64,000 bases of DNA from an uncultured Lachnospiraceae bacterium (GTDB lineage Bacteria > Bacillota > Clostridia > Lachnospirales > Lachnospiraceae): positions 45,674 through 109,673 of the forward strand of contig CAJUHJ010000011.1 in the NCBI GenBank assembly GCA_910586355.1, written 5' to 3'. The notes beneath the pieces were generated by a model. The model ran no database searches. It was not told the origin of the DNA and saw only the letters and a list, made by a program, of their open reading frames with translations. A program made the position numbers and the translations under genes. Below are positions 41,430-50,000 of this stretch, piece by piece. Numbering within the stretch: position 1 is the stretch's first letter; the number at the start of each line of letters is the position of its first letter.

Positions 41430-42236
41430 TTATGTCCATTTTAATTTATAATATCCGGAAGACGTTGTATTCGCCCGCTCGACTTTAATGTAATATGTTC
41501 CGGCTTCTAAAGCAGACGTCTTTCTGGTAGACGGATGATAGCGACAAATTGTAATCTTCCTCTGGGCAGCTGTATAATATATATTCTTCACCGACTGCAG
41601 TTTTTTGCCAGAATAAATAGAAAGTTTAAAACTTCCACTCGTCCCGCTGACTTTAGCATTATAATACAGACGAATTTTTTGCTTCTTCGTCAGTTTAATT
41701 TTATACCAGTCTACGTTGTATGTACCAGCTGGAATCAATCCCGTCTTTGCTTTATTCTGTTTTAAATTCAATGCCTTTGTCTGAGTTGAGCCAGATTTAT
41801 CATTTACTTTGGTAAATTTACGAGATAGGTTTACCGCATTTTCTCCCCTAACGCGGATATAATAAGTCTGTCCTTTTTTTACGCCGAATATAAACCGGTT
41901 CCAATATGGATTCCCGCTGTTTGCTGCATTGTAAAAAATTGCTTTTTCAGATAATATCGTTCTCTTCGTGCTGCTATAAAGGGCAAGGTATCCTTTCGAA
42001 GGCGCTGCCGCCCCTTCTGGAGTTTTAATTTGAACCTTTATATATCCGTCTGCGGAAGCCTTATATTTCAGCCATGTACTGTTTCCTGACTCGGCATAGC
42101 AGTTTTTTTCTGTAATTGATACTGTCTTTTTCTTATTGAAATCGTACTCCGTATCCGCCGCAAACACTGTTTTAGGAACCATGCACAATATGCAAAATAC
42201 CGCAGCCACTATATAAATTTGAAATTTATTTCTCAT
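41430..42236 (-). CDS. secreted protein with PPC-like beta-sandwich repeats, 268 aa
   Basis: The signal peptide (about 1-26, ending KTVFAADTE) is followed by two beta-rich repeats resembling bacterial pre-peptidase C-terminal (PPC) domains. The first covers about 35-140 (STWLKYKASADGYIKVQIKT, GQTYYIRVRGE) and the second about 155-268 (VDWYKIKLTKKQKIRLYYNA, AGTYYIKVERANTTSSGYYK). It has no catalytic domain or cell-wall anchor. It is paralogous to the gene at 42371-43222, with the same architecture and ending, so the pair arose by duplication. GGAGGG precedes the ATG and a TATACT -10 lies about 45 nt upstream. Its function is unknown. Confidence 0.75.
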   Translation of the reverse strand: MRNKFQIYIVAAVFCILCMVPKTVFAADTEYDFNKKKTVSITEKNCYAESGNSTWLKYKASADGYIKVQIKTPEGAAAPSKGYLALYSSTKRTILSEKAIFYNAANSGNPYWNRFIFGVKKGQTYYIRVRGENAVNLSRKFTKVNDKSGSTQTKALNLKQNKAKTGLIPAGTYNVDWYKIKLTKKQKIRLYYNAKVSGTSGSFKLSIYSGKKLQSVKNIYYTAAQRKITICRYHPSTRKTSALEAGTYYIKVERANTTSSGYYKLKWT

Positions 42237-42330
42237 CTAAAGCCCTCCATACTTTTGTATTATTGTCATTAGTATAACACAAATTTTATCGCAGAGGTTT
42301 AAAAATTTTCTTAAATCCAATATTTCCCAT

Positions 42331-42361
42331 AAAAAAGAGCGGGAACACTCCCACTCTTTTT
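42331..42361 (-). terminator. intrinsic terminator after the 283-aa secreted protein gene
   Basis: AAAAAGAGTGGGA pairs with TCCCGCTCTTTTT around a 4-nt loop (one G-U pair), ending in a U run, 10 nt after the stop codon. The flanking A and T tracts make it potentially bidirectional. Confidence 0.8.
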
Positions 42362-42370
42362 AGATAATTC

Positions 42371-43222
42371 TTATTTCCATTTTAAGGTATAATATCCAGA
42401 AGATGATACTGTATACGGCTCAACTTTTACATAATATGTACCAGCATCGATTCCTGTTTCTTTACCAGTATAAACATTACGCTTAAGGAATGTTACTCTA
42501 TCTGTTGACTGTGATCTTGACGCAAAGATATAAGAATTACTCAAAAAATTCTTTTTATTGCTCTTACAAAAAGTCACTTTGATTCCACTGTAACCTGAAG
42601 TACCGTTTGTTTTTGCAGTCATTGATAATCTTACTTTCTGGCTCTTCGTCAGTTTTATTTTGTACCAATCCGCCTTCTTTTCTCCTGCAAGAATAACGCC
42701 TTTAACATTTTTGCCTTTTCCAATTGTTTTTGCTTTCTTACTGTTTGACAGAGCTTTTTTATTTACTTTTAATTTCTTAAAAGATGCAGTGATTTTTGTA
42801 CCGCCCATAGCTTTCACTCTTAAATAATAAGTAGTTTTTGCTTTTACGCCAAATGTCATTGTGGTATATTTTGCATCACTGTATTCTGTATAATATCTCT
42901 CATCATTCTCAGATATAACTTTTCTTGCTGCGTTACAAAGAGAAATTCCACCCCAAGTATCTGTATAAATTGCAGAAATATTTTCTGCTTTTACAGTAAC
43001 ATAACCTGTTGCTGCCGGTTTAAACTGGATATATGTCTCCACTCCTGCTATTTCAAAACAACTTTCATCTGGAATCTGTACAATCTGAGTGCCTTTGCCA
43101 GGAATTGTAAAATCTGCCGCACTCACATCCTGAGGTATAATTCCGATTACAGAAACCATCATCACTACTGCGAGCGCCAAACTCATCGCTTTGCTAAATA
43201 AACTTTTCCTTTCTCTTTCCAT
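42371..43222 (-). CDS. secreted protein with PPC-like beta-sandwich repeats, 283 aa
   Basis: Signal peptide (about 1-35, cleavage probably after DVSAA) followed by two PPC-like repeats: about 48-150 (ETYIQFKPAATGYVTVKAEN, AKTTYYLRVKAMGGT) and 165-283 (ADWYKIKLTKSQKVRLSMTA, AGTYYVKVEPYTVSSSGYYT). It is a paralogue of the 41430-42236 gene. It has its own promoter (43271-43298) and terminator, so it is monocistronic. The many Lys residues and absence of a catalytic motif suggest a binding or cell-surface-associated protein; the partner is unknown. Confidence 0.75.
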   Translation of the reverse strand: MERERKSLFSKAMSLALAVVMMVSVIGIIPQDVSAADFTIPGKGTQIVQIPDESCFEIAGVETYIQFKPAATGYVTVKAENISAIYTDTWGGISLCNAARKVISENDERYYTEYSDAKYTTMTFGVKAKTTYYLRVKAMGGTKITASFKKLKVNKKALSNSKKAKTIGKGKNVKGVILAGEKKADWYKIKLTKSQKVRLSMTAKTNGTSGYSGIKVTFCKSNKKNFLSNSYIFASRSQSTDRVTFLKRNVYTGKETGIDAGTYYVKVEPYTVSSSGYYTLKWK

Positions 43223-43270
43223 CTCTAAATGTTCCTTTCTTTTAAAATTTATAGTTTAACTACAACTTGT

Positions 43271-43298
43271 ATTATAGCACTTTAGATTTATTTTTCAA
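43271..43298 (-). promoter_or_regulatory. promoter of the 283-aa secreted protein gene
   Basis: TTGAAA (43293-43298) and TATAAT (43271-43276) with a 16-nt spacer. The -35 resembles that of the GH20 gene (TTGAAA). Confidence 0.6.
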
Positions 43299-43313
43299 TA
43301 GTTTAAGGAAAAT

Positions 43314-45737
43314 TTAATTTTTCCTTAGCTCAACCCCCATCTTTTCCAAAGCGTCTAATATCCGTTCCATAGAAGTTACAATATCTGCTTCTTCCAGGTT
43401 TTTCTCCTTGCTGCGGAATGTCAGGGAATATGCCAGAGACTTATATCCCTGTTTTATCTGGCTGCCTACATAAATATCAAATAACGCATACTGCTCTAAA
43501 TATTCGCCGCCCTGTTCTTCAAAGACTTTTTCTATATCGCCTGCAAGAATCTCCTTTGGCGCAACCATGCTAATATCACGGACCGCCGCCGGGAATTTTG
43601 CAATTCCCATATATTTCCTGTCAAAACTTGCCTCTTTTACAATTTCCGGCATATCCAGTACCGCAATATAGACGCGATCCTTCATAGAATAATTAGAAAC
43701 AACAATTGGATGCACTTCTCCAATATAACCTACTGCATTTCCGTGATAAAAAATATCCGCAGAACGTCCCGGATGCAGATACGGCCGATCAGCATTTGGA
43801 TCATACATAAGCTTATCTTTCATTCCAATTTTCTGGAAAAACTCTTCTATTACTCCTTTTAACGTATAAAAATCACCTTCTCCATACATACCAAGCGTCA
43901 GCTGCATACGTTCTTCGGGAAGCTCTGTCACAGGCAGTTGTTTTGGAAGATAAATATTTCCCAATTCATATAAACGGACGTCTTTATTTCTTCTGTTAAA
44001 ATTAGTTGAAAGCGACGTCAACATTCCATTTAGCGGAACAGTACGCATAATACTGAAATCTTCCCCTAATGGATTTAAAATCTTCACCGTTTCCCTTAAT
44101 TTGGAATCCTGCGGGATCAACAGTTTATCAAATACTTTTGGGCTCTCAAACGAATAACACATTCCCTGTGAAAAGCCGCAGAATTCTGCAGTTTCCCTTG
44201 CTGCCGCTTCAATCCTCAGTTTAAATGATAATTTTCCCGTCGTCGCTTCTCCTGTTGGAAGTGTTGTCGGAATATTGTCATAGCCAAAAAATCTTGCTGC
44301 TTCTTCTGCAATATCTGCGTCACATTCCAAATCCTGACGCCATGACGGAATCAAAAGCTCATTTGCCGCCTCATCATATAAAAGCTCAAGACGCACAAAA
44401 TAAGAAAGCATATCTTCTTTCGAAATATCAGTTCCTAATAAACGGTTATATTTTTCCGGTTCAAAAGGAATCCTTCTTCCTTCTTTCTTTACTGGATAGA
44501 CATCTACGGCTCCTCCAACTACTTCTCCTGCACCCAATTCCTCAATTAACTGACAGGCACGATTGATTGCAAGCATCGCATTGTTTGGATCTAATCCTTT
44601 TTCAAAAATCGAAGAAGCGTCGGTACGCAGTCCAATTTTTTTACTGGAAAGACGAATATTGGTTCCATCAAAACATGCGGCTTCAAACAGCATTGTCTTT
44701 ACCTGGTCTGTAATCATTGAATTTTCTCCGCCCATAATTCCGGCAATACCTACCGGCTTATCTGCATCGCAAATCATTAGGATATTTTCATCTAATTTCC
44801 GTTCCTGTCCGTCTAACGTCACAAACGTTTCGTCGTCTAAAGCGCGTCTGACAATAATCTCCTTTCCGGCAATGGTATCTAAATCATACGCATGCATCGG
44901 CTGTCCGTATTCTAACATGACATAATTCGTAATATCTACTAAATTATTGATTGGACGAATTCCATGCGCAGCCAGACGATGCTGCATCCACTTTGGAGAC
45001 GGCGCAATTTTAATGTTTTTGACAACTCTTGCCACGTAGCGGGAACAAAGGTCGTTGTCTAATACCGAAACTTTGATATAATCTCCTGCATGTTCACGAT
45101 TTCCCGTCTCTGTTACCACGGGCAATTTAAGCTCTTTACGAAATGTTGCCGCTGCCTCCCTGGCAATTCCAATCACGGAAAAACAGTCCACCCGATTAGA
45201 TGTAATCTCATATTCAATTACAGAATCATGCAGTCCTAAAAGTTCAACAGCATCTTTTCCTACCTCTGCATCCGGTTCAAAAATATAAATTCCCAATTCC
45301 GGTGCATCCGGATACATATCCCTGCTTGAACCAAGCTCTTCAATGGAACACATCATACCATTTGATTCCACTCCGCGCAGCTTTCCTTTTTTTATCTTAA
45401 TTCCGCCTGCCGTTTTACTGCCGTCATGCCCTCCGGCAACTCTTCCTCCATGTAATACAATGGGAACCTTATCCCCCTCTGAAACATTTGGCGCGCCTGT
45501 TACAATCTGTATATTTTCCCCTGTTCCAATATCTACCTGGCAGACAATCAGTTTGTCCGCGTCTGGATGAGGTTCAATTTTTTTAATCTGGCCTACAATA
45601 ATCTTTTCTAAATCGGCATCCAATCTCTGACAGCCTTCTGCTTTTGTACCAGACAATGTCATAGCGTCCATATATTCTTGATCCGTCGCATCAAGTCCGG
45701 GCACAAGTGATTTTATCCATGCAAATGAAGTATTCAT
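43314..45737 (-). CDS. pheT: phenylalanyl-tRNA synthetase beta subunit
   Basis: Large subunit of the alpha2-beta2 enzyme; provides editing and tRNA binding. The 807 aa show the EMAP/OB tRNA-binding domain (about 40-155, VGQIKKIEPHPDADKLIVCQ), the B3/B4 editing domain (about 210-390, NNLVDITNYVMLEYGQPMHA), the B5 domain (about 405-475), the class II core-like domain (about 490-690) and the C-terminal ferredoxin-fold anticodon-binding domain (about 712-807, KFPAAVRDISMVAPKEI). It follows pheS after 18 nt and is covered by the same T-box leader. Confidence 0.97.
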   Translation of the reverse strand: MNTSFAWIKSLVPGLDATDQEYMDAMTLSGTKAEGCQRLDADLEKIIVGQIKKIEPHPDADKLIVCQVDIGTGENIQIVTGAPNVSEGDKVPIVLHGGRVAGGHDGSKTAGGIKIKKGKLRGVESNGMMCSIEELGSSRDMYPDAPELGIYIFEPDAEVGKDAVELLGLHDSVIEYEITSNRVDCFSVIGIAREAAATFRKELKLPVVTETGNREHAGDYIKVSVLDNDLCSRYVARVVKNIKIAPSPKWMQHRLAAHGIRPINNLVDITNYVMLEYGQPMHAYDLDTIAGKEIIVRRALDDETFVTLDGQERKLDENILMICDADKPVGIAGIMGGENSMITDQVKTMLFEAACFDGTNIRLSSKKIGLRTDASSIFEKGLDPNNAMLAINRACQLIEELGAGEVVGGAVDVYPVKKEGRRIPFEPEKYNRLLGTDISKEDMLSYFVRLELLYDEAANELLIPSWRQDLECDADIAEEAARFFGYDNIPTTLPTGEATTGKLSFKLRIEAAARETAEFCGFSQGMCYSFESPKVFDKLLIPQDSKLRETVKILNPLGEDFSIMRTVPLNGMLTSLSTNFNRRNKDVRLYELGNIYLPKQLPVTELPEERMQLTLGMYGEGDFYTLKGVIEEFFQKIGMKDKLMYDPNADRPYLHPGRSADIFYHGNAVGYIGEVHPIVVSNYSMKDRVYIAVLDMPEIVKEASFDRKYMGIAKFPAAVRDISMVAPKEILAGDIEKVFEEQGGEYLEQYALFDIYVGSQIKQGYKSLAYSLTFRSKEKNLEEADIVTSMERILDALEKMGVELRKN

Positions 45738-45755
45738 AATTATTTCCTCCCTATA

Positions 45756-46775
45756 TTAGAACTGTTTTAAAAATCTGTCGTCATTTTCATAGAGGAGACG
45801 CATATCATCAATTTCATATTTTAACAATGCAATTCTCTCTAAACCAACGCCAAAAGCGAAACCAGAATACTCTTCTGGATCAATGCCGCTCATACGAAGC
45901 ACCCTGGGATGTACCATTCCGCAGCCTAAAATCTCAATCCATCCGCTTCCCTTACAAAAACGGCATCCAGTCCCTCCGCATTTAAAACATGTCACATCTA
46001 CTTCCGCGCTTGGCTCTGTAAATGGAAAATGATGCGGACGGAATTTTACTTTTGTTTCTTCTCCAAACAACTCCCTTGCAAATTCTGCCAATGTCCCTTT
46101 TAAATCTGCAAACGTAATGTGCTTATCAATGACAAGCCCCTCAATTTGATGAAAAGATGGAGAATGTGTTGCATCCACTTCATCCGAACGAAACACTCTT
46201 CCCGGTGCAATCATCCGGATTGGAAGTTTTCCTTTCTCCATCTGACGCACTTGAACCGGAGAAGTTTGTGTACGCAGTAAAATATTGTCATTAATATAAA
46301 AAGTATCCTGTTCATCTTTTGCAGGATGATTTTCCGGAATATTTAAAGCTTCAAAATTATAATAATCCAATTCTACCTCAGGGCCTTCCACTACTTCGTA
46401 ACCCATACCCACAAAGATACGTTCTACTTCTTCTAACGCAATCGTATTTGGATGTTTATGCCCTAATTTATTCTTTTTTGCCGGAAGCGTCACGTCAATG
46501 ACTTCTTTCTTTAAACATATTTCTAATTCTTTTGCTTCCAAAGCTGCTTTAGCGTCTTCCAAACGCTTCTCAATTTCACTTCTCGCTTCATTGATAAGCT
46601 GTCCAAATGCCGGACGGTCTTTTGGAAGAATATCTTTCATACTTTTTGAAATTGCTGTCAAATCACCTTTTTTGCCCAAAACAGCGATTCTAACATCATT
46701 TAATTTCGTAAGGTCGTTTGACGCTTCGATTTTTTTTATTGCTTCATCCTTTAAATTCTGCAATTTTTCCTTCAT
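45756..46775 (-). CDS. pheS: phenylalanyl-tRNA synthetase alpha subunit
   Basis: Catalytic subunit charging tRNA-Phe. The start is the ATG at 46775 (MKEKLQNLKDEAIKKIEASN), preceded by GAAAGGAG; the open frame upstream runs into the T-box terminator and is not coding. The 339 aa have the N-terminal coiled-coil arm (about 1-85) and the class II catalytic core with motif 2 (RMIAPGRVFRSDEVDATHSP, FHQIEGLVID), FTEPSAEVDVTC and motif 3 (GFAFGVGLERIALLKYEIDD). First gene of pheS-pheT. Confidence 0.97.
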   Translation of the reverse strand: MKEKLQNLKDEAIKKIEASNDLTKLNDVRIAVLGKKGDLTAISKSMKDILPKDRPAFGQLINEARSEIEKRLEDAKAALEAKELEICLKKEVIDVTLPAKKNKLGHKHPNTIALEEVERIFVGMGYEVVEGPEVELDYYNFEALNIPENHPAKDEQDTFYINDNILLRTQTSPVQVRQMEKGKLPIRMIAPGRVFRSDEVDATHSPSFHQIEGLVIDKHITFADLKGTLAEFARELFGEETKVKFRPHHFPFTEPSAEVDVTCFKCGGTGCRFCKGSGWIEILGCGMVHPRVLRMSGIDPEEYSGFAFGVGLERIALLKYEIDDMRLLYENDDRFLKQF

Positions 46776-46805
46776 AATCATTTCTCCTTTCATTCCTGTG
46801 AAATC

Positions 46806-47053
46806 AAAAAGAGCTCTCCGTCCCAATTAGGGACGAAGAACTCCGCGATACCACCCTGATTCCTGAGAATTATCCCAGGCGCTCATTTATGCGTAACGTG
46901 CATATAACGTTATAAGCTACTATATGTTCACCCATACTGCTCCAGCGCGAACGTTCAGTCATTCCTTACATAAAGAGGCTTTCAGCCGACGGCCTCTTCT
47001 CTCTGTGACGTGTGAAACAACCTACAAAACGCCTTCTTAGCATTTCAAATATT
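46806..47053 (-). ncRNA. T-box leader of pheST (tRNA-Phe sensing)
   Basis: The T-box core AGGGTGGTATCGCGG lies at 46843-46857. Directly after it comes the terminator GAGTTCTTCGTCCC/GGGACGGAGAGCTC (14 bp, loop TAATT, 46811-46843) with TTTTT. The 5' part contains a long stem I region with AGAGGCCGTCGGCTGAAAGC-type sequence, and GAACGTTCGCGC in which TTC (46949-46951) followed by G is a good candidate for the Phe specifier codon. Uncharged tRNA-Phe would pair with the specifier and the T-box bulge and prevent termination. Confidence 0.93.
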
Positions 47054-47059
47054 TTTTAC

Positions 47060-47088
47060 ATCATAACACAACACAATAAGAATTGCAA
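47060..47088 (-). promoter_or_regulatory. pheST promoter
   Basis: TTGCAA (47083-47088) and TATGAT (47060-47065) with a 17-nt spacer. The -35 is only 9 nt from the stop codon of the GH20 gene. A short hairpin AACGAAAA-UAAU-UUUUUCGUU over the GH20 stop (about 47084-47104) may terminate GH20 transcription and overlaps this promoter. Confidence 0.7.
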
Positions 47089-47096
47089 CGAAAAAA

Positions 47097-50000
47097 TTAT
47101 TTTCGTTTTATACTTGCTTTTTTACTGATACCTTGTTTTTTAAGATTGTTTTTCAGCTTATTAAAATCTTTCTTTTTCATTTTCTTAGAAATGACTACTT
47201 TACAATTCTTAGATGCCGTTCCTTTAAATGCTTTCGAACCAATTTTAGGCGCTTTTGAACCCATAAATTTAATATTTTTCAGTTTCTTACAATTCAAAAA
47301 TGCTTTAGAACCAATATTTGTTACATTCTCACCAATCACAATCCCCGTAAGTTTGCCAGCTTTCCGGAAAGCCTTTGCATTGATGGCTGTTACTTTAAAG
47401 TTGTAACCGTCAATTTCAACCGTAGGAGGAATTGTAATCGTTTTGGCTTTTTTATTATTGAGTTTCAAAGCAGTCACTGTTCCGTTAGCAGCATTTGATA
47501 ACGTTACTTTATAAAGTACGTCATTAAAAACATGTGTTTTTCCCAAAGCAGGTACAGCCGGTACAGTCGTTGTGCTCTTCCATTTTGCATACAGAGTAAT
47601 ATTTGTAGTAACCGCTTTATTAAAATCATAAGGCATCGTCAATGCAGAATTGGTATACCAGCCTGCAAACGTATATCCCGTTCGTTTAGGAGTGGCAGGC
47701 TTAGCCACTTTCTTGCCCTTCTCTATCTGTTTCGAAGCAATTGCAGTTCCTCCATTGCTTACAAATTTTACTGTATACTTTGTCACTGCCGGCGGTACGG
47801 ATACGGATACAAGTTTCGCATCTTTAATCGCTTTCAGAGCAGCCTGTATCTGTTCCAATGTCGCATCATCGCTGTTTAAAATTTTCTCTGCAGAAGAAAC
47901 GGCGGATTTTAATTTTGCGACAGAAGCTGCTGTATATTTGTTTGCATTCTTTAAATCATTATTTGCTTTTGTAACAGCATCCCTAAGTTCCTTTTTCTTT
48001 GCTTCTAACTCCTCGTTTTCTGCATCTTCTTTTTTAACAAGTTTGACTTTTTCAAGCTCCTCCATTGCCTTCGTCAATTCTGCAAGCGTTGCATTTTCAT
48101 TATTCAAAACCTCTTTTGCCTTCTTAATTGCTTCCTGCAGTTCTTTTACAGATTCTTCTGTATAATCTTCTGCATTTTCAAGCAAACTTTCAAATTCATC
48201 CACTGCCTTGGTAATTTCCGTTCTCTTTTCGTCCTCTTCGGATATTTCCATCTTGCTGTTTAATTTTTCTAAGGCATCCGTTAATTGCTCTAATGTCGCG
48301 TCCTTATCCTTTAAAAGCAATCTCACTTCATTCAACGCTTCCTCTAATGCTTCCAAATAAGCTGCATCATAGGAATCCGGATCTGCCAACTGCTGTTCAG
48401 CTAATTTCACCGCTTCTTCAATCTCTTTTTTCTTTTCATCCTTCTTTGACACTAAAACTACTTTTCTTAAATCTTCAAGCGCCTTTTCCAAATCAGCTTC
48501 TGAAGCATTTTCATTGTCTAATACCTGCTGTGCCGCCTCAACTGCCGCTTCTAATTCCGCTAAAGATTCTGCTGTATAATCTTCTACATTCTCAAGTTGT
48601 TTTTCAGCGTTCAAAACTGCTTTTACAAGACGATCCCTAGTACTTACATTAACTGCAGGCACCAATTTTTCAATTGCATCCTGAATTTGTTCATAAGCAT
48701 AAAAATAATCTTCCTCAGTAGAATCCGGATAATTCAGAACCGCTTCTGCTCTTTCAAAAGCCGCCTCTAATATACTCCATGAAAGTTCTGTATAGTCCTC
48801 CTTAATGTACTCATTCTTATACTCATTCAATTTCTCCTGCAAATCATCTGCATCAAATGACAACGGTTTAAACAGATTTAATTCTGCAATTGTTCCATGA
48901 ATACCATTATTATCTCCTCCGGCATCATGGATTGATATTTTAACGATCTTTGCTTCTATTGGATCAAACTCTGCTGATTTTAGACTTGTATCATTTGCCC
49001 ATGTCTGATGGTCTGCAACTGTTGTTTTCGTTCCATCTGCCTTTTCAATTTCAATACTATATTCATAAATACGTCCATTTGTGCTATTTTGTCTTGGCAA
49101 ATAAGTAAGCTTATTAATTACCGTCGGGTTTTCCAAGGTAACCTTAAACCAATGATGGCCATCTTTGATCTCTTTGTCAGTATTGTAATTACTATGCCAG
49201 AACGTAGATTCATCATCATCAATTGCTTTACTTGCAGGATCTGCTTCAGAACATGCCTCTGCTGTCATTTCGCTGTGAGGAACTTTTAATGATTTCATCG
49301 AAAGTTCCTTTGTACCAGTAACAGCTACAAATTCAAGCTCACCTTTAAAACTATTTTCCTTACTTCCAATACGCCCAATCGGAACCATCATAGTCGCAAC
49401 TTTCGTAATCCCTGTCTGCGCCAGCTTTTCAGATAATTCGGTAGTTTCATGGTTCGCAAAATAAATATCAGGATTGTTATTTTTTGAAATAATTGTTGTA
49501 CCATTTCCTTTTGTCGTAGTTGCCAGTTCTCCATCATCACCATAATGTTTGTTATCCACAAGTTCTCCATTGACATATAAATCTACGGTATCCTTACCAC
49601 TGCAGAACTGAAGGGTCACCCATTCATTTTTCGGTAATGTATAATTAAAGGAATAATCATAACCTTCTCTTGAAAAACCGACTTTACCAGTATTTTTCTG
49701 AACCGCTTTAAATGTATACGCTCCATATGCCCCAAATTCATCTTTGGATTCACAAAGAATCTGCTCTCCATCCGCATCTGCATCCATTTTAACTTTCATC
49801 GTAAGAACAGCATTTGAACCCACTAAATTCAAAGGAGTCTCAGCATAGCTTTCGCCGCCTTTTAACTTCAATCCCTTTCCATCTTCAGTTGTTACCTGTT
49901 CAACATTTTTCTTTATACCCGTCAAATCATTTCCATTTACACTGGAATCTTTTTCCAACGTATCGTCAAATTCATAAGATGCAATTGTCGAAGTCAAATA

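Noticed and set aside
43314..43340. AT-rich hairpin AAGGAAAA/TTTTCCTT over the pheT stop codon as a terminator
   Set aside because: It is followed by AAACTATTG rather than a U run and contains no G-C-rich core.
46776..46826. Upstream in-frame extension of pheS
   Set aside because: It reads through the T-box terminator U run and has no ribosome-binding site; the ATG at 46775 has a good one.
47800..48800. Repetitive stretch that might be read as a CRISPR or tandem array
   Set aside because: It is coding sequence for five FIVAR repeats of about 65 residues with low nucleotide identity; there are no short identical repeats with unique spacers.
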